Shown here one piece after another: positions 8,935-17,266 of a DNA stretch of 54,015 nt. The DNA is taken from assembly GCA_030536575.1 (NCBI GenBank), contig JAUNPS010000034.1:1-54015 (forward strand), given 5' to 3'. The number at the start of each line of letters is the position of its first letter. Position 1 is the stretch's first letter. The notes under the pieces were generated by a model. It saw only the letters and a program-made list of their open reading frames with translations. It did no database searches and was not told the DNA's origin. The position numbers and the translations under genes are program-made. This DNA is from Eubacteriales bacterium (GTDB lineage: Bacteria; Bacillota; Clostridia; Lachnospirales; Lachnospiraceae).

Positions 8935-10862
8935 ACTGGATAGCGGCATTATGTGATTTATACGATAAAAAAGAATCCGTGGCAGGAATCATGATACCGG
9001 ATCAGCCGGTTTTCCTGCCAGTTTATCATACAACGGTAGCGGCACAGCTTACGGTAACGATCGATGGAAATGGAAACTTTTTATATGCCGAAGTCGTACC
9101 GGAGGAGGATAAGCGAACTATTATTCCGGTGACAGAAAAGTCAGCAAGCCGGACAGCAGGCATTGAGCCGCATCCTCTGTGCGATAATCTCAAGTATTTG
9201 TCAGGAGATTATAATCGTTACGTAGCTGAAAAGGACTGCTCGAAAAATTATGGGCTGTATATGGAACAGCTGGAAAAGTGGGTTAACTCGCCTTACACTC
9301 ATGAAAAGGTAAATGCCATTTACCAATATCTGAAAAAGGGAACTTTGATGAGGGATTTGTGTGAACATAAGGTTCTTGTGTTGGAGGAAGACGGAAGCCC
9401 CTCTGTCAAGGCAAAAATACAGATTGTATCGCAGGTAGAAGCGTTCGTGCGGTTCCGGATTGAGACGGGGGAATTGCCTCCGGAAGATATGCTGGAAGAT
9501 GAGAGCGGCCGTTATTTCGCGGAATGCTGGAAGGATCGGACATTGCAGCAAAGCTATATTGCATATTGTAATTCACAGGAAGGAAAGACCGGGTTGTCTT
9601 ATCTGACCGGGAACATTGTGCCCATATCGTATCTGCATCCGAAAAAAATCCGTAATGAAGGAGACGGAGCAAAGCTGATTTCTTCGAACGATGAGACGTA
9701 TTACACTTATCGGGGACGCTTCCAGAATAAAGAAGAGGCGTTTGCCATTGGGTATGAGGACTCTCAAAAGGTACATAATGCATTGAAATGGGTGATACGA
9801 AAGTACGGTTCCAATTATGGGAGCATGAAAATCGTGACCTGGGAATCCGAACTGTGCAGGATACCGGATTGGAAGTCAGATTCAGATTCTATTTGCAGGG
9901 ATGCGGAAGAAAATTTTGACAGTAGTTGGATGGAAGAAACGGAAAATGAGAATGCGGATGATACGGATGAGGCCGGAGTTGCGCGGTTTAAAAGCGCTTT
10001 AAGGGGTTACGAAAAAAATCTCAGCCGTTCCTCCAGAACCATTATTATGGCCTTTGATGCAGCGACTCCAGGCAGGCTTGCCATGATGGAGTGTAAGGAT
10101 TATCAGTCGTCCAGATATATCGAACGTCTGGAGGATTGGTATCGGAGGTGCGAATGGAGACAAGAAGCGTTTGGTAAAGAGCGGGGAAGATATTCTTATC
10201 TTGGGATGGTTGGAATTGAAGATGCGGCTGAATTGCTTTATGGTACGGAACAAAACGGATTTTTTTCCATGAAAGGGAAAGAGGACTACTATAAAGAGGT
10301 TGCAAAACGCTGGATGCCCTGCATTTTGGACGGAAGAGCAATTCCAAAAGATATGGTATGGCTGGCAGTACGCCGGGCTTCTTCGCCGGTTTCCTTTAAG
10401 AGCCGCTTTTTGTGGCAAAGGGTGTTGGGGCTGGCCTGTTCAATGGTAAAACAGCAGTATGAAAAAGAATATAAGGAGGTATGGACGGTGGCTTTAGATG
10501 AGACATGTACGAGAAGAGATTACTTGTACGGCCGTTTGTTAGCGCTGGCGGATCGCATTGAGTATAGGACTTATGATAAGGATGACGGAAGGGAAACGAA
10601 TGCGAAACGGTATATGTGCGCGTTTTCGCAGCATCCATTCCGCACGTGGAAGGTGATCGAAGAGAAATTGGAACCCTACTGGAACCGCTTAAATGCTGCA
10701 GAGCGACTGGTCTATCAGCGTCAGATGAACGAAATTTATAATCAATTTTCAATCGGAGATTTTGAAGGGGATGCCCCATTATCCGGGCTGTACCTATTAG
10801 GATTCCATAGCCAGGCTTACGCGCTTCAGAAGAAGAAGGACAAGGAGGAAGAACAGTCATGA
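8931..10862 (+). CDS. cas8c: Type I-C Cascade large subunit Cas8c (Csd1)
   Basis: Cas8c is the large subunit of type I-C Cascade and is thought to read the PAM. The 643-aa protein begins MNWIAALCDLYD, like other Csd1 proteins, and contains the family-like segments GLSYLTGNIVPISYLHPKKIR and FIG-style AFGYEDSQKVHNALKW near residues 220-300, given here approximately. The TTG start at 8931 lies in a TTGA overlap with cas5c, so translation is coupled. The 3' fifth appears to encode a second product, Cas11c, from an internal start at 10488. The downstream gene overlaps by ATGA. Confidence 0.93.
   Translation: MNWIAALCDLYDKKESVAGIMIPDQPVFLPVYHTTVAAQLTVTIDGNGNFLYAEVVPEEDKRTIIPVTEKSASRTAGIEPHPLCDNLKYLSGDYNRYVAEKDCSKNYGLYMEQLEKWVNSPYTHEKVNAIYQYLKKGTLMRDLCEHKVLVLEEDGSPSVKAKIQIVSQVEAFVRFRIETGELPPEDMLEDESGRYFAECWKDRTLQQSYIAYCNSQEGKTGLSYLTGNIVPISYLHPKKIRNEGDGAKLISSNDETYYTYRGRFQNKEEAFAIGYEDSQKVHNALKWVIRKYGSNYGSMKIVTWESELCRIPDWKSDSDSICRDAEENFDSSWMEETENENADDTDEAGVARFKSALRGYEKNLSRSSRTIIMAFDAATPGRLAMMECKDYQSSRYIERLEDWYRRCEWRQEAFGKERGRYSYLGMVGIEDAAELLYGTEQNGFFSMKGKEDYYKEVAKRWMPCILDGRAIPKDMVWLAVRRASSPVSFKSRFLWQRVLGLACSMVKQQYEKEYKEVWTVALDETCTRRDYLYGRLLALADRIEYRTYDKDDGRETNAKRYMCAFSQHPFRTWKVIEEKLEPYWNRLNAAERLVYQRQMNEIYNQFSIGDFEGDAPLSGLYLLGFHSQAYALQKKKDKEEEQS
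10488..10862 (+). CDS. cas11c: Probable internal small subunit Cas11c, in frame within cas8c
   Basis: An in-frame GTG at 10488 in cas8c is preceded by AAGGAGG at 10473-10479 with an 8-nt spacer, a far better site than expected by chance inside a gene. Initiation there gives a 124-aa basic, helical protein that shares the C-terminus of Cas8c. Internal translation of Cas11 from the cas8 3' end is established for type I-C systems, where copies of it line the Cascade belly. The site and size fit, but expression here is inferred. Confidence 0.7.
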   Translation: MALDETCTRRDYLYGRLLALADRIEYRTYDKDDGRETNAKRYMCAFSQHPFRTWKVIEEKLEPYWNRLNAAERLVYQRQMNEIYNQFSIGDFEGDAPLSGLYLLGFHSQAYALQKKKDKEEEQS

Positions 10863-11713
10863 GTGAACTGAAAGGGAAAATAGATTTTTTGGTATTGGTA
10901 ACCGCGACAGAGGCAAATCCAAACGGCGATCCGCTGAATGGAAACCGGCCGCGGGAGAATTTTGAAGGATATGGCGAAATTTCGGATGTCTGCATCAAAC
11001 GGAAAATCCGAAATCGTTGGCAGGATATGGGACAGCGCATTTTTGTTCAGTCGGATGAACGGGCAGATGATTCGTTTGGCAGCTTGAAGGAGCGGGCGGA
11101 CGGCTGTGCCGCATTAAAGGCAGAGATTGACAAGAAAGGCAAGGCGGATCGGGACAAGTGCGCGGAAATCGCATGCCGGGAATGGCTGGATGTCCGGAGC
11201 TTTGGCCAGGTATTTGCTTTTAAAGGAACCGATGTGTCGCTGGGAATCCGCGGGCCGGTTTCGATTCACCAGGCGGTCAGTGCGTCGCCGGTGGAGATCA
11301 TCAGCATGCAGATTACAAAGAGTGTGAACAGTGAAGATAAAAAGGGAAGAGCTTCGGATACAATGGGAACCAAACATCGGATTGGGTTTGGCCTGTATAC
11401 GATTAAAGGCAGTGTGAATGTCCAACTTGCGGAAAAAACGGGCTTTTCCCAGGAAGATGCCGAGCTTTTGAAGGAGGCGCTGAAAACATTGTTTGAAAAT
11501 GATGCGTCTTCTGCCAGACCGGAGGGAAGTATGGAGGTTTGCCGGCTTTATTGGTGGCAGCATTCGGAAAAGACTCCGGCGGTTTCCACTGCAAAGATTC
11601 ACAGGAGTGTGAAGATTGAGCAAAACGTTGACCGGCCGAAAAAATTTTCGGATTATACCATTACATTGGAACCGTTGGATGGTGTGAAGCCGGAGGTATT
11701 TGATTTTGTATAA
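10859..11713 (+). CDS. cas7c: Type I-C Cascade backbone Cas7c (Csd2)
   Basis: Cas7c polymerises along the crRNA spacer to form the Cascade backbone. The 284-aa protein starts MSELKGKIDFLVLVTATEANPNGDP-like, the hallmark Csd2 N-terminus, and has GDPLNGNRPR and the DVCIKRKIRNRW segment near residues 25-55 plus SIHQAVSASPVEI near 140. The ATG at 10859 overlaps the cas8c stop by four bases and follows AAGGAGGAAGA. The downstream cas4 start lies inside its 3' end. Confidence 0.95.
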   Translation: MSELKGKIDFLVLVTATEANPNGDPLNGNRPRENFEGYGEISDVCIKRKIRNRWQDMGQRIFVQSDERADDSFGSLKERADGCAALKAEIDKKGKADRDKCAEIACREWLDVRSFGQVFAFKGTDVSLGIRGPVSIHQAVSASPVEIISMQITKSVNSEDKKGRASDTMGTKHRIGFGLYTIKGSVNVQLAEKTGFSQEDAELLKEALKTLFENDASSARPEGSMEVCRLYWWQHSEKTPAVSTAKIHRSVKIEQNVDRPKKFSDYTITLEPLDGVKPEVFDFV

Positions 11714-12365
11714 GGAGGAAGAATTTCTGCAATTATCCGGAATTCAGCATTTCGCATTTTGCAGAAGACAGTGGGCATTGGCCTACATTGAGCTTCAATG
11801 GCAGGAGAATGTTCGAACTGTAGAAGGAAAATTGCTTCACGAAAAGGCGCATGACGTACAGAGCAGAGAAAAGCGCGGTGATCTTTTGATTTCCCGTGCC
11901 ATGCCGGTCTGTTCCAGGGAATTGGGGATCAGCGGCGAGTGTGATATTGTGGAATTCCATCGGGCAAACGGTGGAATTTCGCTTTATGGGAGAGAGGGGC
12001 AATATACGGTAGTCCCGGTGGAATATAAGCGCGGTGCGCCGAAAAAGAATCATGTGGATATTCTTCAGCTTGCCGCTCAGGCTATGTGTCTGGAGGAAAT
12101 GCTTTGCTGCCAGATTCCTTACGGGTATTTATATTACGGCGAAACCCGGCGCCGGGAAAAGATAGAGCTGACAGAAGAAATTCGGGAAGAAGTGCGGGCA
12201 ATGTTTTTGGAAATGCATTCGTATTTTTCAAGAGGATATACCCCGAAAGTGAAATGGAGCAAAAGCTGCAATGCATGTTCCTTAAAAGACATTTGCATGC
12301 CTGTTTTGGGAAAAGGAAAATCAGCGGCAAAGTATATTGACGACTGCATTCAAGAGGATATTTGA
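11706..12365 (+). CDS. cas4: CRISPR adaptation nuclease Cas4
   Basis: Cas4 trims prespacers and selects the PAM during spacer acquisition with Cas1-Cas2. The 219-aa protein has the RecB-like nuclease residues (H45, D80, E106, K108, Q121 in ILQLAAQA) and four cysteines for an iron-sulfur cluster (C19, then C188, C191, C197). I choose TTG at 11706, nine bases after GGAGG inside cas7c; the TTG at 11700 is too close to that site. The gene overlaps cas7c by 8 bp and touches cas1 in a TGATG junction. Confidence 0.93.
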   Translation: MYKEEEFLQLSGIQHFAFCRRQWALAYIELQWQENVRTVEGKLLHEKAHDVQSREKRGDLLISRAMPVCSRELGISGECDIVEFHRANGGISLYGREGQYTVVPVEYKRGAPKKNHVDILQLAAQAMCLEEMLCCQIPYGYLYYGETRRREKIELTEEIREEVRAMFLEMHSYFSRGYTPKVKWSKSCNACSLKDICMPVLGKGKSAAKYIDDCIQEDI

Positions 12366-13396
12366 TGAAAAAATTATTGAATACATTATATGTAACATCT
12401 GCGAACCGTTATCTTTCGTTGGATGGCGAGAATGTCGTGATCAGTGAGAAGGAGCAGGAAATCGGGCGGATACCGCTGCATAATCTGGAGGCGATTGTAA
12501 CCTTTGGGTATACGGGTGCAAGCCCGGCATTAATGGGGGCTTGTGCGCAGAAGGGTGTGAATTTGACATTCCTGAGCGGGAACGGAAGATTTTTGGCGAG
12601 GGTATCGGGTGAGGTTTATGGAAATGTGGTGCTTCGAAAGGAGCAGTATCGCAGGAGCGAAAGCCCGGAGCAGAGTATAAAAATTGCAAGGAACTGTATT
12701 GCCGGAAAGGTTTTTAATTCCAGATGGGTGTTGGAACGTGCGGCAAGGGATTATCCTTTGCGTTTGGATGCGGAGAAACTGAAAAATAAATCGGCGTTTT
12801 TGGCGGATTCTTTAAAGAAAATCAGGGTTTGTGAGGATGCGGATCGTCTGAGAGGGCTGGAAGGTGAAGCGGCATCGGTTTATTTTTCGGTGTTTGATGA
12901 TTTGATTTTGCAGCAGAAAGAGGATTTTCAGTTTCGGGGAAGGAATCGGAGGCCGCCGTTGGATGAGGTAAATGCAATGCTTTCCTTTGCTTATACGTTG
13001 TTGACTTCGATGTGTGCGGGGGCGTTGGAAACGGTAGGTTTGGATCCTTATGTTGGGTTTTTCCATACGGATCGGCCGGGGAGAAAATCGCTGGCTCTTG
13101 ATATGGTGGAAGAATTGCGGAGCGTTATGGGAGATCGTTTTGTGCTAACCTTGATTAATAAAAAGGTGGTTAGCAGAAAGGGATTTATGCAGAAGGAGAA
13201 CGGAGCTGTTGTTATGGATGAGGAGACGCGAAAGGCTTTTCTAGCTGCGTGGCAGAAGAAAAAGCAGGAGATGATTGTTCATCCATTTCTGAAAGAAAAG
13301 GTGGAGTGGGGGATGGTGCCGTATGTGCAGGCGATGCTGCTGGCCCGCTATCTGAGGGGAGATTTGGATGAATATCCGCCATTTTTCTGGAAGTAA
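12365..13396 (+). CDS. cas1: CRISPR integrase Cas1
   Basis: Cas1 is the metal-dependent integrase that inserts spacers at the leader end of the array with Cas2. The 343-aa protein matches type I-C Cas1: N-terminal beta domain (LLNTLYVTSANRYLSLDG), catalytic region with Glu166 in GLEGEAA, His234 in GFFHTDRPGR and the acidic DMVEELR near 246-251. It ends DEYPPFFWK. ATG at 12365 is preferred over the TTG three bases earlier. With two arrays sharing leader motifs, this one Cas1 probably serves both. Confidence 0.95.
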   Translation: MKKLLNTLYVTSANRYLSLDGENVVISEKEQEIGRIPLHNLEAIVTFGYTGASPALMGACAQKGVNLTFLSGNGRFLARVSGEVYGNVVLRKEQYRRSESPEQSIKIARNCIAGKVFNSRWVLERAARDYPLRLDAEKLKNKSAFLADSLKKIRVCEDADRLRGLEGEAASVYFSVFDDLILQQKEDFQFRGRNRRPPLDEVNAMLSFAYTLLTSMCAGALETVGLDPYVGFFHTDRPGRKSLALDMVEELRSVMGDRFVLTLINKKVVSRKGFMQKENGAVVMDEETRKAFLAAWQKKKQEMIVHPFLKEKVEWGMVPYVQAMLLARYLRGDLDEYPPFFWK

Positions 13397-13482
13397 TGAC
13401 AGAAGCGCATGAAATAAGGGGCAGGTATTTTGAAAATCGGAGAAATGCTTGCGAAGGAATCATTTTAGAAGGAGGCCCTGGT

Positions 13483-13773
13483 ATGCTGGTGCTGATTACT
13501 TATGATGTAAATACGGAAACTGAGGCCGGTAAAAAGCGATTGCGGAAGGTGGCAAAGCAATGCGTGAATTATGGGCAGAGGGTGCAGAATTCCGTATTTG
13601 AATGCCAGATGGATGCGGCAAAATGCCGACAGGTAAAGGCGATTCTGGAGGAAATCATAGATAAAGAAAAAGATAGTCTTCGCTTTTATTATTTAGGGAA
13701 TAATTATAAAAATAAAGTGGAGCATATTGGGGCAAAGCCTGGGTTTGATGTGACGGAAACGCTTATATTTTGA
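13483..13773 (+). CDS. cas2: CRISPR adaptation protein Cas2
   Basis: Cas2 dimerises and bridges two Cas1 dimers in the integration complex. The 96-aa protein starts MLVLITYDVNTE with the conserved Asp8 and has the QNSVFECQMD strand and the end GFDVTETLIF typical of type I-C Cas2. GGAGG at 13471-13475 sits seven bases before this ATG. The frame is open back to 13396, but the extra 29 residues are unlike Cas2 and lack a ribosome binding site. Confidence 0.94.
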   Translation: MLVLITYDVNTETEAGKKRLRKVAKQCVNYGQRVQNSVFECQMDAAKCRQVKAILEEIIDKEKDSLRFYYLGNNYKNKVEHIGAKPGFDVTETLIF

Positions 13774-14749
13774 ATTTTTTTCGCGGTGGGAGGGACGGAT
13801 GGATACTCGGCTTCTGGAGAAAAGCCCATACAACGAAAAATATTTGTTTGCTTAAAAGATTTACAGGGCAATGCTGACCAGTATATTCTGATAAAAAGGT
13901 TGCCGGATTCATTGTATGCTTGGAAAGAATCTAAAGCACCTGTTGCCTGTACGGACAAAATGGCTAGAGGTAAGAATGCATACGAAAGAGTTTTTGGAAA
14001 CAGAAAGTAGAGTATGAATATATCCGTAATGGTATAGGTAGTATTTCTGGCTTCCTGGAGTCGCTGGCTGGGTAGGACGAGTGATATTTTGTGAGGTATT
14101 TAGAATATTTTAACAGGAGTTCGAACCAAATATTGACGGCTTCTTTTCGACAGCCAATTATATAGTAGGTTAGGCTGGGGCATTTAGTAGGAGTGGCTAC
14201 GAAAGAGATGGTTTGTTGAATTATGAGAGGGCACATTCCTCGCTGCTTGCAGCGTTAAAACGAATGCCGAGTGAAGCAAGGTTGAGGCGAATACATCCCC
14301 GATTCTACGAAGCAGGAGACAAAGACCTTCGTGTGCTTGAGTGCTTGAACTGGGGAAGTTTATTCGGGACATTAGGCAGGGGGCGTATTGTTATTTTTCT
14401 ATCGGTTTTTCAATTTGTCAGGATGGAAAGGGTATTTTATGCGAATAGGTGTTTAGAACGGAAGAAGAGTCCTGAATGTTTAGGAGATAGCTGCTTTCAA
14501 GAAGGCGCACCAAAGCAGAAGAGAGAATATGAAGTTTTTTATGTACAAAGATATGTGAGTAAGAACAAAATGATGAAGCGAAGTCGAGATTTGGCGCGCC
14601 ATCAATGAGCAGCAATATTTCCTATGTTTTTATTATATGCAGTGGATGAAAAAGTAGAACAAAAATTTAAAAAAATTTGTGGAATTATTATTAGATGGTA
14701 GATAGAAAATAAGAGGAAATGGATGCGGGAATTTTATAGAAGGTTGGAT
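13774..14749. other. Non-coding or decayed stretch between cas2 and leader 2
   Basis: This gap of almost 1 kb separates cas2 from the second leader. Two plus frames are open (13786-14010, 74 codons; 14213-14608, 131 codons), but neither resembles a known family nor has a convincing start. No terminator or repeat was found. It may hold the ruins of an older cas-adjacent gene. Confidence 0.4.
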
Positions 14750-14949
14750 TAAGGAGGGGATAGACGGGAGGTGCGGATGGGGAGTGAACATAATATCATA
14801 GAGAGATTCGCACCAAGTAAAAAGGTTTTTTTAGAAAATGTTTTCAAAATTGTTGGGGAAAATTAGGCGTGAGTGTTGTTTTTAGGGCGGAAATGGGAAT
14901 AATGTAGTGAAATTGGATGGGGAATGAAGAAAAATTGGGTGATTTTGCG
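14750..14949 (+). promoter_or_regulatory. Leader of CRISPR array 2
   Basis: This leader is homologous to that of array 1. GGTGCGGAT at 14770-14778 pairs with ATTCGCACC at 14806-14814, the same 45-bp overall span as in leader 1, with one change that keeps a G-U pair. AGTGAACATA and the CACCAA-TAAAA flank are shared. The last 30 bp share a GGGGAA...AAAAATTG...ATTTTGC pattern next to the first repeat. The distance from inverted repeat to array is 135 bp. Confidence 0.75.
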
Positions 14950-15788
14950 GTCTCCCTCTGTGGGGAGGGAGTGGATGGAAAAATTTCCCCGGAGGCCGGA
15001 GCCAGACGAGAAGCCTGGTCTCCCTCTGTGGGGAGGGAGTGGATGGAAAAATTAAAAATTGTCGATAAATAGCTTGCCTGCTGCTGTCTCCCTCTGTGGG
15101 GAGGGAGTGGATGGAAAAGAATAAGGTTAAGCACCCCCTTATGGCCCTGGTGTCTCCCTCTGTGGGGAGGGAGTGGATGGAAAAATTACGGCCTCAATCT
15201 CTGCGAAGCCGTAAGCCGTCTCCCTCTGTGGGGAGGGAGTGGATGGAAAAAAAATGCGCTTGCCGCTGCCTACTGTTAAGCTCGTCTCCCTCTGTGGGGA
15301 GGGAGTGGATGGAAAAACTCTTGCCGCGGATAACCACCCGGCTCGGCAGAGGTCTCCCTCTGTGGGGAGGGAGTGGATGGAAAATAGGGCTTCCCAACCT
15401 ACATCCAGCAATGGGCCAAGTCTCCCTCTGTGGGGAGGGAGTGGATGGAAAATTTGATCCGACGCGGAAGGGCGGTAGGAAAATGTGGTCTCCCTCTGTG
15501 GGGAGGGAGTGGATGGAAAAATATTTGGGATAATCGGTATCATATTGATAATTTTGTCTCCCTCTGTGGGGAGGGAGTGGATGGAAAAATGCCAGATGGT
15601 TCTATTACAGCTAATCAATTCAGTCTCCCTCTGTGGGGAGGGAGTGGATGGAAAATTCCAATTCCGGCAGCCCGGCTACCGATGTAAGGTCTCCCTCTGT
15701 GAGGAGGGAGCGGACGGAAAATGTGGAGGGCTATGAAATTGACCCGGACAGGAGGTCTCCCTCTGTGAGGAGAGGGAGTGATTGAGAT
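14950..15788 (+). CRISPR. CRISPR array 2, 13 repeats, divergent type I-C repeat
   Basis: The 33-bp repeat begins GTCTCCCTCTGTGG and ends GGATGGAAAA. It has the same CTCCCTC/GAGGGAG stem as array 1 but differs in loop and 3' handle. I count 11 identical repeats and two decayed ones at 15689 and 15755, with 12 spacers of 33-35 bp. Orientation is the same as array 1 and the leader is on the left. The last decayed repeat ends GTGATTGAGAT, closer to the array 1 handle than to its own array. Confidence 0.96.
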
Positions 15789-15896
15789 GTTTCGATCTTG
15801 GCATAGGTACTCTTGGACATAGAGGGAGACGCCAGGCTATAACGTATACAATTCCGCGGGCGAATTTCAATCTATCTGCATAAATAGTCTTAAGGG
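15789..15896 (-). CRISPR. Vestigial CRISPR unit in opposite orientation
   Basis: Read on the minus strand, 15830-15818 is GTCTCCCTCTATG, the exact first 13 bases of the array 1 repeat, and 15872-15864 is GATTGAAAT, its exact last nine bases. They are separated by exactly 33 bp, a normal spacer length. The rest of each repeat has decayed. This looks like one old spacer between two worn repeats from an inverted array 1-type array. Statistical support was not computed. Confidence 0.5.
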
Positions 15897-16434
15897 GAGA
15901 GTTTTCTTTGCTATTTTCAGCCCTTTGATCAGGCAAGGTGGTATCTTATATGGGGCGGAAGCGGTGTTGTTGCAGCAGAGACAGCTTACTTTATTTAGTT
16001 AGATTGCAAAAATGGCGGGAAATGGGGCGCAATTTATATTGCATCGCAACCGCTGATTTTATTCATGCGAGCAACGAGACAAGCAGTTGCATTTATGCGG
16101 ATATTTGGTGATTGGCGCAGGGGCTTTGATGGGGGATTTCCGGAGTCGAAATTTTTTCAATTGATGAGAAAGGAATTCGGCGTTGTGGTTGTGAAGAAAC
16201 GGAAAGTTATCAGGTGATGAAAATGTTCATCAATGGCAGGGAACGGTTGATTGAACGATCGTACATGAAATGAGAAATCAATTTGGACATGGCTGCCGCC
16301 ATCGCGTCGGTTAAGTTACGGAATGAGAGGGCCGCACATGAGAAACTTGGAATGGCCGAATGCTGCGGAGAGTTTCATGGCTGGAGGCGTCGCGAAGTAC
16401 GGGGCACGGAGGTTCATGGAAAGGAAGCTGCAAA
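15897..16434. other. Intergenic region with short unrecognised open stretches
   Basis: Only short frames are open. A 47-codon plus frame ending with MKMFINGRERLIERSYMK near 16271 and an overlapping frame with a basic tail look protein-like but match nothing I know. They may be debris of a lost gene. No RNA or promoter is obvious. Confidence 0.35.
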
Positions 16435-16947
16435 ATGATTTTGGAAACGGATGATCTGATCCTGAAAAAGGCAGAATTTGGCGATTGGGAAGCGATGTAC
16501 CGGAATGTCTGGTCAAGGCCGGAAACAGCGAAATATATGATTTGGAATGTAACGGAAAAGGAAGAGGAAGCCAAGATACGTATACAAAAAACGATCGAAT
16601 GGCAGAAAAATCATGATACATATCTGGTGTATACAAAGAAGAATGGCCAGGCCATTGGTTTTGCGGGGATCGAGGAAAAGGAGCCGGGGATTTATCAGGA
16701 AACAGGGATTGCGCTTGGGTCGGAGTATACCGGAATGGGATATGGGAAGCAGATTTTGCAGCGGTTGTTGGAATACTGTGGTTACAGGGGCGGGAAAGCG
16801 TTTTTTTATTCGACACGGGCAAAGAATGCGGCTTCGAAGGGGCTGGCATTGTCCTGCGGGTTTACGTATCAGTATTCGGAGAGAAAGACGGATGTGCGGA
16901 ATGGAGAGGTCTATGAATTAGAAGTTTATTGCAGAAAAATAGAGTGA
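16435..16947 (+). CDS. GNAT-family N-acetyltransferase (RimJ/RimL-like)
   Basis: The 170-aa protein begins MILETDDLILKKAEFGDWEAM, typical of the RimJ/RimL-type GNAT_3 branch, and carries the acetyl-CoA-binding motif YTGMGYGKQILQRLLEY (near residues 97-114) followed by NAASKGLALSCGF. It should acetylate an amine on a protein N-terminus or small molecule; the substrate is unknown. The ATG at 16435 follows AAGGAAG. The longer frame from 16360 has an unlikely N-terminus. Confidence 0.87.
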   Translation: MILETDDLILKKAEFGDWEAMYRNVWSRPETAKYMIWNVTEKEEEAKIRIQKTIEWQKNHDTYLVYTKKNGQAIGFAGIEEKEPGIYQETGIALGSEYTGMGYGKQILQRLLEYCGYRGGKAFFYSTRAKNAASKGLALSCGFTYQYSERKTDVRNGEVYELEVYCRKIE

Positions 16948-16982
16948 AAGGAAAATGTCATATAGAATTTCTGAGAAAAGTA

Positions 16983-16991
16983 TGGTATACT
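16983..16991 (+). promoter_or_regulatory. Extended -10 promoter upstream of the YgbA-like gene
   Basis: TGGTATACT is an extended -10 element (TGn plus TATACT). No good -35 is seen 17 bp upstream. It would transcribe the minisatellite and the cysteine-rich gene. Confidence 0.45.
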
Positions 16992-17044
16992 TGAGTTAAA
17001 TAAAACTAACTGCTGCGCCATTTCGAAAAAATTTTTAGTGGCGA

Positions 17045-17266
17045 GAGGAAGAAGCGCCAAAATAACGGACTGCGGAAAACAAAGAGGGAAGAATGTCAAA
17101 GCGGCGGGAAGCAGAGCAACAGGGAATGGAAAACAAGGAAGAAAGAATGTCAAAGCCGCAGCGGTAAGCAGAGCAGCAGGGAATGGAAAACGGGGAGGAA
17201 GAATGTCAAAGCCACAAAAAGCGGAAGACAGAGCCACGAAAAATGGGAAAATAGGAGAGGAAATAT
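17045..17266 (+). repeat. Minisatellite of about 54-56 bp carrying start-like sites
   Basis: About three full and one partial copies lie head to tail, with GAATGTCAAA recurring at 17091, 17145 and 17201. Each copy has a purine-rich GGGAAG/GGAAGA/GGAGGAAGA stretch before ATGTCAAAG, so each presents a Shine-Dalgarno and ATG like those of the gene just downstream (GAGAGGAAAT then ATGGC). The first frame encodes MSKRREAEQQGMENK and stops after 24 codons. Confidence 0.7.

Noticed and set aside
14110-14130. tRNA-like GTTCGAA segment
   Set aside because: No acceptor, anticodon or D-arm partners could be folded around it.
14213-14608. 131-codon plus frame before leader 2
   Set aside because: No ribosome binding site, odd composition and no family resemblance; treated as part of the orphan gap.
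15096-15736. Open frames within CRISPR array 2 on both strands
   Set aside because: They arise from repeat periodicity, not protein coding.
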